A stretch of 31,277 bases of DNA, from positions 1 through 31,277 of the forward strand of contig DASQKI010000024.1 of assembly GCA_035630615.1 (NCBI GenBank), in the 5' to 3' direction. Shown here piece after piece: positions 16,487 to 24,326 of the stretch. Both the position numbers and the translations under genes were made by a program. The stretch's first letter is position 1. Every line of letters begins with the position of its first letter. The stretch comes from DATFRX01 sp035630615. Lineage in GTDB: Bacteria > Actinomycetota > Actinomycetes > Propionibacteriales > Nocardioidaceae. The notes below the pieces were generated by a model. It was given only the letters and a program-made list of their open reading frames with translations. It searched no databases and was not told where the DNA came from.

Positions 16487-18049
16487 GTGACCATCCAGCC
16501 AGAAGCTGCCGACGACCGCGTACGGCTCGGCGACGTCGTCGATACCTCGGCGGCCGTGGGTTCCACGCGATCACGACTCGCCAAGCGGGCCGCGATCGCG
16601 GACCTCCTCCGCCAATGCCACTCCGACGACGTCGCCACCGTCGTGGCCTACCTGTCCGGCTCGTTGCGGCAACGGCGCCCCGGCGTGGGTTGGGCGATGC
16701 TGCGCGACCTGCCCGCCCCGGCGTCGACCAACTCCCTGACGGTGGCCGAGGTCGACGCGACGTTCGAGACGCTGAGCGGCCTGTCCGGAGCCGGGAGTCA
16801 GGAGCGACGCCGCCAACTGCTGGCCGACCTGTTCCGTCGGGCCACCCGGTCCGAGCAGGAGTTCGTCGCCCGCCTCGTCGCGGGTGAGCTGCGCCAAGGC
16901 GCTCTCGACGGCGTGATGATGGACGCGGTGGCCGAGGCGTTCGACGTCTCCCCCGCCCTCGTACGCCGCGCCTCGATGCTGCTCGGGTCGACGGCGACCG
17001 CCACCGAGATCGCCGCGGCCAAGGGTGAGCCGGGCCTGGGCGAGGTCGGGCTCATCGTGGGCCAGCCGATCCGGCCGATGCTCGCCGCCACCGGCAACGA
17101 CGTCGCCGCCGCACTCGACAAGGTGGCCGGCGAGGCGATCATCGACCGCAAGCTCGACGGCATCCGGATCCAGGTGCATCGCGACGGCGACGACATCGGC
17201 GTGTTCACCCGGAGTCTCGACGACATCACGTCGCGGCTGCCCGAGACGGTCGAGGTCGTCCGCTCCCTACCGGCCGGGCGCCTCATCCTCGACGGCGAGG
17301 CGATCGTGCTCGACGGCGACGACCGGCCGCGACCCTTCCAGGTCACGGCGGCACGCACCGCGAGCCGCGTCGACGTCGACGCGCTCGTCGCCAATGCACC
17401 GGTGTCGACGTACTTCTTCGACCTCCTCCATCTCGACGGCGTCGACTACCTCGATCGGCCGCTGACCGAGCGCCTCGACGCGCTGCGCGACACCGTGCCC
17501 GCGGCCCATCGGGTCCCGGGCGTCCGGACGACCGACCCGACCGAGGCGGGCGACTTCTTCGCCGAGTCGATCGCCGCCGGTCACGAGGGCGTCATCGTCA
17601 AGGCGCTCGACGTCGCCTACGAGGCGGGCCGGCGCGGCTCAGCGTGGGTCAAGGTCAAACCCCGATACACCCTCGACCTCGTCGTCCTCGCTGCCGAGTG
17701 GGGTCACGGTCGGCGCCAGGGATGGCTGTCCAACCTGCACCTCGGCGCCCGCGGCCCCGACGGCGAGTTCGTGATGCTGGGCAAGACGTTCAAGGGCCTC
17801 ACCGACGAGCTCCTCACCTGGCAGACCGAGCAGTTTCTCGCCCGCGAGATCCGAAGCACGCCCGGCACCGTTTACGTGCGGCCGGAGCTCGTCGTCGAGA
17901 TCGCCTTCGACGGCGTCCAGATCTCGACGCGCTATCCCGGCGGGGTGACGTTGCGATTCGCCCGAGTGCTGCGTTACCGCGACGACAAGAGCGCCGACGA
18001 GGTCGACTCGCTCGCCACCGTGCGAAGCATCGGCGGCCTCGAGCCATAG
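16487..18049 (+). CDS. ligB: ATP-dependent DNA ligase (LigB-type)
   Basis: Joins DNA nicks using ATP. From a GTG at 16487 the protein has 520 residues, close to mycobacterial LigB. Order: an N-terminal DNA-binding domain (about 1-190), the adenylation domain with Lys222 in DRKLDGIRI (motif I, KxDG), motif III-like VSTYFFDLLHLDG, motif IV EGVIVKALD and motif V SAWVKVKPRY, then an OB-fold ending with the VRPELVVEIAFDGVQ element. An earlier in-frame GTG at 16442 would add 15 residues. As in other actinobacteria this would be an accessory ligase beside the NAD-dependent LigA; no Ku or LigD neighbours are seen, so a repair pathway is not indicated. Confidence 0.92.
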   Translation: MTIQPEAADDRVRLGDVVDTSAAVGSTRSRLAKRAAIADLLRQCHSDDVATVVAYLSGSLRQRRPGVGWAMLRDLPAPASTNSLTVAEVDATFETLSGLSGAGSQERRRQLLADLFRRATRSEQEFVARLVAGELRQGALDGVMMDAVAEAFDVSPALVRRASMLLGSTATATEIAAAKGEPGLGEVGLIVGQPIRPMLAATGNDVAAALDKVAGEAIIDRKLDGIRIQVHRDGDDIGVFTRSLDDITSRLPETVEVVRSLPAGRLILDGEAIVLDGDDRPRPFQVTAARTASRVDVDALVANAPVSTYFFDLLHLDGVDYLDRPLTERLDALRDTVPAAHRVPGVRTTDPTEAGDFFAESIAAGHEGVIVKALDVAYEAGRRGSAWVKVKPRYTLDLVVLAAEWGHGRRQGWLSNLHLGARGPDGEFVMLGKTFKGLTDELLTWQTEQFLAREIRSTPGTVYVRPELVVEIAFDGVQISTRYPGGVTLRFARVLRYRDDKSADEVDSLATVRSIGGLEP

Positions 18050-18069
18050 GCTCCCCATAACATGGCCGC

Positions 18070-18777
18070 GTGCCAGCAGAGGACGAACAGCCCGACGACC
18101 GGACCGAACGCCCGGCCCGACCCGGCGCGGCCGCCAGGCGCCGGGAGCGCTCGGCGGAGATCCTGGCCGCGACTCGAGCACTCTTCGATGCGCGCGGAGT
18201 CCGCGACGGGCGGATCGAAGACATCGCCAAAGCCGTCGGCATCAACCGCGCGATCATCTATCGTCACTTCTCCGGCAAGGAGGAGCTGTTCGCGCTCACA
18301 CTGGTCGGCTATCTCGACGAGCTCGTCGAGGAGCTGAGGGCGGCCGACACCCCAGACGGGTCACCGACCGAGCGACTCCGAGCCATCAGCACGGCCTTCC
18401 TCGACTTCGGCGAGCGCTACCCCGCGTTCGTCGACTGCGCGCTCAGCCTTCTGCGCCGCCCGGGCGACGAGCTGATGCGTGAGGTCAACGAAGGCGCGAT
18501 GCTCCAGCTCGGCCGCAGCCTGGCCCGCTGTCTGCACATGCTCGTCGTCGTGATCGAGGCCGGCGTCGAGACCGGCGAGTTCCACGTCGACAACCCGGAC
18601 CTCCTGGCCAACGTGCTCTACACCCAGGCGCTCGGCGGCCTCCAGCTCGCCCGGCTTCGTCTCCTCGTCCGTGAAGCCGATCCCGACGTCCCGGTGGTCG
18701 CCACCCTCTCGGCCGACGAGGTCAAGCGCTACCTGGTGGCGGCCGGCATCGCCGTCGCCACCCGCGGCGCCCCCTGA
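18070..18777 (+). CDS. TetR family transcriptional regulator
   Basis: A 235-residue DNA-binding regulator starting at GTG 18070, 20 bp after the ligase stop. An unstructured acidic/Pro-rich N-terminus (about 25 residues) precedes the HTH (RSAEILAATRALFDARGVRD ... GINRAIIYRHFSGKEELF). The ligand domain is longer than in minimal TetR proteins. It converges with the thiolase gene, 5 bp apart. A role in controlling lipid-degradation genes such as that thiolase is plausible from position only. Its own operator is not identified; the TGTnnnACA motifs near 20157 and 20173 are candidates. Confidence 0.88.
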   Translation: MPAEDEQPDDRTERPARPGAAARRRERSAEILAATRALFDARGVRDGRIEDIAKAVGINRAIIYRHFSGKEELFALTLVGYLDELVEELRAADTPDGSPTERLRAISTAFLDFGERYPAFVDCALSLLRRPGDELMREVNEGAMLQLGRSLARCLHMLVVVIEAGVETGEFHVDNPDLLANVLYTQALGGLQLARLRLLVREADPDVPVVATLSADEVKRYLVAAGIAVATRGAP

Positions 18778-18782
18778 GGCCG

Positions 18783-20087
18783 CTAGCGCTCCAGGATCGC
18801 CGTGACACCCTGACCGCCGGCGGCGCAGATCGAGATGACGCCCCGGCCCGACCCCTTCTCGGCCAGTAGCTTGGCCAGGGTCGCGACGATCCGACCGCCC
18901 GTCGCGGCGAAGGGATGCCCGGCCGCCAGCGACGAGCCGGCCACATTGAGCCGGGCCCGGTCGATCGGTCCCAACGGCTCGTCGAAGCCGAGTCGCTCGG
19001 CGCAGAAGATCGGGTCCTCCCACGCCTTCAGGGTCGCGAGCACCTGCGAGGCAAACGCCTCGTGCAGCTCGACGAAGTCGAAGTCGTCGAAGCCGAGACC
19101 GGCCCGGGCGAGCATCCGAGGCATCGCATACGCCGGCCCCATCAGCAGGCCCTCGCCGCCGTGGACGTAGTCGACCGCGGCCGTCTCGTGGTCGGTCAGG
19201 TACGCCAGCGGCTCCCAGCCACGCTGCTTGGCGTAGTCCTCCGACGCCAAGAGCACCGCCGACGCGCCGTCGGTGAGTGGTGTGGAGTTGCCGGCCGTCA
19301 TCGTCGCCGTTTCGCCGCTGCCGAACACCGGCGTGAGCTCGGCCAGCTTGTCGGGCGACGAGTCCGGCCGCAGGTTTTGGTCCCGCTCCAGGCCGAGGTA
19401 CGGCGTCACGAGGTCGTCGAGGAATCCCCGCTCGTACGCCGACGCGAGGTTGCGATGCGAGGCGACCGCGAGCTCGTCCTGCGAACGCCGGTCGACCTCC
19501 CACTCGAGCGCGGTCAGGGCGGCCGACTCCCCCATCGACAGCCCGGTGCGCGGCTCGGCGTTTTTCGGGATCGCCGGGACGATATGGCCCGGCCGAATCT
19601 TGACGAGCGCGGCCAGCCTGCCCTTCACCGACCTCGCTCGATTGGCCTTGAGAAGAATCTTGCGCAGGCTCTCGTTGAGGGCCAGCGGCGCGTCCGACGT
19701 GGTGTCACTGCCGGCCGCGACCCCGACCTCGATGCGGCCGAGCGCGATCTTGTCGGCGACCGCGATCGTGGCCTGCAGGCCCGTGTCGCAGGCCTGCTGG
19801 ATGTCGTATGCCGGCGTCGTCGGCGCCAGCGGCGATCCGAGCACCGACTCGCGCGCCAGGTTGAAGTCGCGGCTGTGCTTGAGCACGGCGCCCGCGACCA
19901 CTTCGCCGAGCCGCTCGCCCACCAGATCGAAACGCTTGGCCAGGCCGGTCAGGGTGGCGATCAGCATGTCCTGGTTGGAAGCCTGAGCGTAGGCCCTGTT
20001 GGACCGCGCGAACGGAATCCGATTGCCGCCGATGATCGCGACCCGTCGCGGAAAGGCGTTGGTCGCCGATTGGCTCCGTGGGCTCAT
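18783..20087 (-). CDS. Acetyl-CoA C-acyltransferase (thiolase, FadI-like)
   Basis: Cleaves 3-ketoacyl-CoA to acetyl-CoA in beta-oxidation. The ATG at 20087 with an aaggag ribosome site gives 434 residues, typical of FadI-type trifunctional beta subunits, which are longer than ordinary thiolases. The nucleophile is Cys100 (DIQQACDTG). The other thiolase motifs are ELHEAFA, GHPFAATGGR (His391) and SICAAGGQG (Cys421). No matching fadJ-type alpha subunit lies next to it, so the partner must be elsewhere. An in-frame start at 20120 would skip the good ribosome site and is rejected. Confidence 0.92.
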   Translation of the reverse strand: MSPRSQSATNAFPRRVAIIGGNRIPFARSNRAYAQASNQDMLIATLTGLAKRFDLVGERLGEVVAGAVLKHSRDFNLARESVLGSPLAPTTPAYDIQQACDTGLQATIAVADKIALGRIEVGVAAGSDTTSDAPLALNESLRKILLKANRARSVKGRLAALVKIRPGHIVPAIPKNAEPRTGLSMGESAALTALEWEVDRRSQDELAVASHRNLASAYERGFLDDLVTPYLGLERDQNLRPDSSPDKLAELTPVFGSGETATMTAGNSTPLTDGASAVLLASEDYAKQRGWEPLAYLTDHETAAVDYVHGGEGLLMGPAYAMPRMLARAGLGFDDFDFVELHEAFASQVLATLKAWEDPIFCAERLGFDEPLGPIDRARLNVAGSSLAAGHPFAATGGRIVATLAKLLAEKGSGRGVISICAAGGQGVTAILER

Positions 20088-20151
20088 GAAGCACTCCTTG
20101 TGGACGCTGGCTGTAACCACAAGTTCATCGGCTGACGCTCGCTAGGGGCAG

Positions 20152-20179
20152 TTGTCGAACAATCCCGGTGTTGGACACC
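20152..20179. promoter_or_regulatory. Pair of TGTnnnACA palindromes upstream of the thiolase
   Basis: TTGTCGAACAA (20152-20162) and GGTGTTGGACACC (20167-20179) are palindromic around 3-base centres 16 bp apart, 65-92 bp upstream of the thiolase start. A third, GTGTCGAACAC, lies at 24100. They could bind a dimeric regulator. Function is inferred from symmetry and location only. Confidence 0.35.
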
Positions 20180-20192
20180 TATCCTTCCTCAC

Positions 20193-20813
20193 TCACATCT
20201 GAGAACCGCCCCAACGCCACCATCTGACATCAGCGAGCGCGGTCATGAGTCCGACCACGGCGACGCCGGCAAGGGACGCCCAAAGGACTCTGCTGGTCGC
20301 CCAGTCGCCCGCGTTGCCGCTGCCATCGGCGTACGGGAACAGAGGGAGCAGGTCAAACCCCGGGCGGACCAGGCCACAAAAAGCCGCCACCACGACGACC
20401 AGGGCAGCACTCGCCCTAGCCGGCACCGCCGTGCCCCCAGCTCGGCGCCAGGTGGCGAACGACGCCGCGGCGAGCAAGGCTGCGAAGCCCTGGAGGGCGA
20501 CGTCGGACGCGTGGTCGAACAGGCTGCTCCGAGCCAGGAGAACGGTCGCTCCCCAGGCCAGGGCGACCAGCAGCACCCCGCTTGCCCGCGCCGCCGTACG
20601 CCAGGCCAGCGGGCGCGGCGTCACGTCCACGATGTCGGCGGACGGCTCGTCGAAGCACCACAGGGTGGCCGCCGCAACCACGCCGACCGCGCAGCCCTGG
20701 AGTGGCCACATCGTCCACGGCCAGCGGCGGACGACCTCCATCAGGACAAGGACGAGTCCCGTGGCGGCGGCAAGCCGCCACCACGGGACTGCGCGGAAGG
20801 CGTAGCGGAGCAT
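20193..20813 (-). CDS. Hypothetical membrane protein of an ABC-2-type operon
   Basis: A 206-residue integral membrane protein with about six hydrophobic segments and no recognisable domain. It is the last gene of the minus-strand operon, 4 bp after the permease gene. Its order behind an ABC ATPase and a permease suggests an extra membrane subunit of the same transporter. The N-terminus contains a WPWTMWPLQG stretch and the C-terminus ends WWRWGGSQM, so it is tryptophan-rich at both ends. Confidence 0.75.
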   Translation of the reverse strand: MLRYAFRAVPWWRLAAATGLVLVLMEVVRRWPWTMWPLQGCAVGVVAAATLWCFDEPSADIVDVTPRPLAWRTAARASGVLLVALAWGATVLLARSSLFDHASDVALQGFAALLAAASFATWRRAGGTAVPARASAALVVVVAAFCGLVRPGFDLLPLFPYADGSGNAGDWATSRVLWASLAGVAVVGLMTALADVRWWRWGGSQM

Positions 20814-20817
20814 CGAC

Positions 20818-21696
20818 TCAGCGGCCGGACGGCAACGGGTTGACCAGGACCTCCTGCGGCCCGCCAGTGATGGCCAGGGTGCAGAACACGACTGCGACCA
20901 GCCCGACGACCGCCAGGGCCCGCTTCAGTCCGTGCCGAGAGTGCTCCTCATCGCGGAGCATCGCGAAGAGTACGCCGAACGTACACAGGGCCACCAAGTA
21001 GGCGCCGTACCAGTAGGGCGATCCGGTGAGGGCGAGCGTTCGGTCTCCGTCACCGTCAGTGCCGAACGGACCCACGAAGTAGGTCCAGGGCGCGACCAGC
21101 CGCAGGTAGCGCAGGGGCTCGAAGATGCCCTGCATCACGATCGTCACGAGCACCATCACCACGACGGCGATCGGTGCCGCACCGCGTCTGGGCAGCCACC
21201 GGCCGATCACCAGCCCCACGACGGGGCCTCCCACGGCGGCGAGCACGCCCAAGTCGAACATGGTGGCGTACATGTAGGTATCGCTGATATCGCCGAACGG
21301 GGCCCCCTGTGGAGCCGCCGGCCAGTGGTTGTACGCCCAGACCGCCCAGGCAAACCAAACCAGGCCGGCCGCGAACGGAACCACAAGTGCGCAGCCGAGC
21401 GCGAGCGTTCGGGTGCGCTGGCTCGTGCTCACGGTTCCGGCGGCCGCGGCGGCCGCATCAGAGGATCGGGTCAGGGACGCCATCACGATCATCCCGAACA
21501 GGCCGAGGCCCGCAGCCGGCGCGATCACCTGCAGGGCAGACGAGAACTGCTCGTCCGGCCGGAACAGGCAGCTGGCGACAGTGAGCGCAGCTCCGATCAG
21601 GAAGGCGGGGTGGCGCAGGTAGCGCAAGATATCCTTGCGTGCCAGCGTGGCGAGACGGGCGTCGGGTTGCCGGCGCTCGGTGTGGATGGCACTCAT
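20818..21696 (-). CDS. ABC-2-type permease-like membrane protein
   Basis: A 292-residue membrane protein with about seven hydrophobic segments. It begins with a cytoplasmic stretch (LATLARKDILRYLRHPAFLIG) of the kind found at the start of ABC-2 exporter permeases. It overlaps the ATPase gene by 4 bp, so the two are very likely subunits of one exporter. Substrate unknown. Confidence 0.8.
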   Translation of the reverse strand: MSAIHTERRQPDARLATLARKDILRYLRHPAFLIGAALTVASCLFRPDEQFSSALQVIAPAAGLGLFGMIVMASLTRSSDAAAAAAGTVSTSQRTRTLALGCALVVPFAAGLVWFAWAVWAYNHWPAAPQGAPFGDISDTYMYATMFDLGVLAAVGGPVVGLVIGRWLPRRGAAPIAVVVMVLVTIVMQGIFEPLRYLRLVAPWTYFVGPFGTDGDGDRTLALTGSPYWYGAYLVALCTFGVLFAMLRDEEHSRHGLKRALAVVGLVAVVFCTLAITGGPQEVLVNPLPSGR

Positions 21697-22568
21697 CTGT
21701 TCGCTCCCTCGTTGTCCTGCCGCGCGGCGCGCAGCAGCAGGTAGGCGTCCTCCACCGTGGGTTCGACGGCATCGGCATCGATTCCGGGCTGGCCGCCCAC
21801 CGAGCGCACGGCGCCCGTGCCCGTACGCCAGCTGTTCAGGGCTCCGGGGTTGGCGAGACTTGCGACGTGGACCCGTCCACGCGCCGTCGCGATCAGGTCG
21901 ACGACAGTGCCGTCGAACCGGATGGCGCCGTCATCGAGGACGATGACGCGGTCACACAGCGCCGCGACGTCCTCGGTCTGATGCGTGGACAGCAGCACCG
22001 TTCCAGTTCCGGCCAGGCCGGAGAGGATCCCGCACAGCGACGCGCGCTGCTCGGGGTCCAGCCCGGTGGTCGGCTCGTCCAGGACCACCAGGTCCGGACT
22101 GCCCATCAACGACTGGGCCAGTGCCAACCGGCGCCGCTGGCCGCCCGAGAGCTTCGCAATCCGTTTCGTCGCTCGGTCGCCCAGCTTCACCAGCTCGAGC
22201 ACCCGCAGCACCTCGCGATGTCGGGAATCGGCTGACTGCCACTCCTTGAGAACGGCGACGTAGTCGAGGAACGAGAACGCTGTCATCCCGCGCGGGAAGA
22301 CCACCTCCTGCGGCAGGTACCCGAGGCACCGGCGAGCCGCAGTACGAGCGGCCATGCTGGCGGTGACCTCATGCCCGGCCACCAGGATGCGACCGGTCGT
22401 CGGCGGCAATGAGGTGGCCACGAGCCGCAGCATCGTGGTCTTTCCCGCTCCGTTCGGGCCTAGCAGCCCGATCACGCCGTACCCGAGCTCCAGATCGGTC
22501 GTACGCAGAGCCGCGGTGCGGCCGTATGACTTGGAGACGCCGTCCAGAACGGCCGTCGCGGTGCTCAT
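21693..22568 (-). CDS. ABC transporter ATP-binding protein
   Basis: Drives the export subunits downstream. The 291-residue protein (ATG at 22568) has Walker A GLLGPNGAGKTT (about residues 34-45), the LSGGQRRRLALAQ signature, Walker B LVVLDEPTTGLD and an H-loop (LSTHQTED). It belongs to the drug/lipid/CcmA-like exporter ATPase group; importer-type C-terminal domains are absent. Its start codon shares a base with the upstream gene's stop (TGATG). A longer reading from 23282 would run through the upstream gene in another frame and is rejected. Confidence 0.92.
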   Translation of the reverse strand: MSTATAVLDGVSKSYGRTAALRTTDLELGYGVIGLLGPNGAGKTTMLRLVATSLPPTTGRILVAGHEVTASMAARTAARRCLGYLPQEVVFPRGMTAFSFLDYVAVLKEWQSADSRHREVLRVLELVKLGDRATKRIAKLSGGQRRRLALAQSLMGSPDLVVLDEPTTGLDPEQRASLCGILSGLAGTGTVLLSTHQTEDVAALCDRVIVLDDGAIRFDGTVVDLIATARGRVHVASLANPGALNSWRTGTGAVRSVGGQPGIDADAVEPTVEDAYLLLRAARQDNEGANR

Positions 22569-23385
22569 CAGTAGCCTCCCTGTAGCCGGATGGACTTGGT
22601 GCGGACGATGAGTGCGGCGGCCGCCACGACCGCGATGGCCGCAAACACGAGCTGGGCACCGCTCGAGTCGAGCTGATCCAGCGACCGCTGCTGCACGAGT
22701 GCTCCGAAGACGAGGCTCCATCCGGCTGCGAGGGCGCCGGCCGTGACCCAGGCTGTCCACCACGTCAGTAGCAGGAGCATGGTCACGGTCAGGCAGAGCC
22801 CTGGCATCAGCCAGACGAAGGCCAGGCCGCCTAGCCCAGGGACGACAATCCCGATCGCCGTAGTCACGGGTACGGCCACCGCCAATGGTTTGCTCGCCCG
22901 GAGCAGCGCGATCCGGAACTTGCTGACCGGCGTACTCGTCTCCAGCTCCCGCATGGGATCGGTGAGGTCGTACGCCATGGCGACGGCCAGCACGGGGATC
23001 AGCGGAGCAAGCAGCAGGAAGACGCGATCCTGGTGGTCCGGCAGCGAACTGCTCAGGAACGCACACACGAGTGCGGCCGAGATCGCTGCGACCCACGGCC
23101 GATGGAGACCCGACGATGCGCGAAGGATCGCCACGTCGCGGCCGGGGACCCCGGCCCGGACCACTCCTGCCCACCGCCGCGGAAGCGGCGGTCGCGCCAC
23201 CTGCAGCGAGATCCCCGCCCAGGCGCGAGCGAGGGCTCGCGCATCGGCGTGCGTGGGCGCAGCCAACTGGCATTCGGCGCATCCCTCACATGCGTGTCCA
23301 CCGCGCTTTGTGTAGGGAAGTCGAGACTGCCGGCGACATAGCGCTCCCACAGCTCCGGTCCGACGTGCCATTCAACGGTTGTCAT
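22568..23385 (-). pseudogene. Anti-sigma factor (zf-HC2) with membrane domain, single-base frameshift
   Basis: The intact gene would encode about 272 residues: an N-terminal zinc-binding anti-sigma domain (MTTVEWHVGPELWERYVAGS...DTHVR) and a C-terminal domain of about six membrane segments. The first 37 codons read in one frame and the rest (CAECQLAAPTHADARALARA...) in another. One missing base near 23283 would restore the HxxxCxxC motif (HVR-C-AEC). The ATG at 23385 overlaps the sigma gene stop in an ATGA junction. In the sequence as given the product is cut off. The membrane part could be made alone from an internal start. It may be a real mutation or a sequencing error; see findings. Confidence 0.8.
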
Positions 23386-23950
23386 CGTGGCTCCCAACCG
23401 TGGATTGGAATCAGCTGTTCGCGCAGCTGCACCTTTGCGCTGCGCAGGCGACTTTTCACGGTGCCCTGGGGCAGTCCGAGCAGGCGGGCAGCCTCACGCG
23501 TGGACAGGCCGTCGATGACCGTGGCCGAGAGGACGGCGCGGAGCTCCGGGGACAGCACACGAACGCTGTGCCGACATCGCCATGCTCGACTGCAACGAGC
23601 AGCTCGTCCTCCGCACTGCGGACGACTGGCGAGCTCGCCGAGATCACCTCGGCGGTGACCGGCATCGGTGAGGGATGCTTGCGGAAGCGGTTCAACAGCT
23701 GGCGGATCGCGATTCCCCAGAGCCAGGCACCCACATCACCCTCGCCCCGGAAACTCGGCGCCTTACGCCAGACAGCGACGAAGGTGTCCTGCAACGCCTC
23801 GCTCACCAGATCCTCGTTGCTTGTACGCCGCCGCAACCGCAACATCAGCCAAGCCGAGTGGCGCTCGAACAGCAGCCGAAGCGCCGCCTCGTCACCCGCA
23901 CCAACAGCGCGGAGCAGCTCCGCGTCGGTGCTGGTCTCTGATGTGCCCAC
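23382..23950 (-). pseudogene. ECF RNA polymerase sigma factor, single-base frameshift
   Basis: Region 2 reads well in one frame (DAELLRAVGAGDEAALRLLF ... FRGEGDVGAWLWGIAIRQLL). After VEHGDVGTAF the reading changes frame and continues as RVLSPELRAVLSATVIDGLS, then TREAARLLGLPQGTVKSRLR, a typical region 4 helix-turn-helix. One missing base near 23560 explains this. The restored protein is about 190 residues. The start is uncertain: GTG at 23950 is used here; GTG at 23986 is also in frame. The stop overlaps the anti-sigma start (ATGA), the usual sigma/anti-sigma order. It would direct its own operon, including the ABC exporter. Confidence 0.82.
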
Positions 23951-24326
23951 ACTGACCTGTGGCTGCGAACCGCCCGATCGGATCACCTTTCCCGCAGATT
24001 TCTTGTCGGACCTCTCACCTGGCTGAACCGCCGACAGGGCATGAATCCGACGTTGACCGCCCAGAGCGTGAGGGTCGTCCGACCTGGGGCCATGCCTCAG
24101 TGTCGAACACCTAGTGACCGGGCGGACGGGGCTAACGTCCCAAGCCGCGTGGTCAGACGGCACAGAGTGGGGCTGGGAGGTCCCGAAACCCCGCGTGACC
24201 TGTGACGATGCACAGCGTTGGCCCGTCTTGCAACCACTAGTTACAGGCTGGCGCGACAGTGGCCGCGACGGTGTGCCACCTGTCTCGTGACCAACGGGAG
24301 GCACAGAGCTGAGGGATAGTGGTGAG
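23951..24326. promoter_or_regulatory. Divergent intergenic region between ECF operon and LuxR regulator
   Basis: This 376-bp gap must carry the promoters of both divergent units. A palindrome, GTGTCGAACAC, lies at 24100-24110; it resembles the pair upstream of the thiolase. No convincing -35/-10 pairs or extra gene were found. The plus-strand regulator's ATG at 24327 follows a gaggg ribosome-site candidate at about 24311. Confidence 0.4.

Noticed and set aside
14610..16574. 654-aa open frame on the minus strand
   Set aside because: It is antisense to the S9 peptidase and secreted-protein genes, both of which have clear motifs or a signal peptide; the minus frame has none.
18361..19503. 380-aa minus-strand frame spanning the second TetR and thiolase genes
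   Set aside because: It crosses two genes with unambiguous motifs in other frames and contains only out-of-frame echoes of the thiolase.
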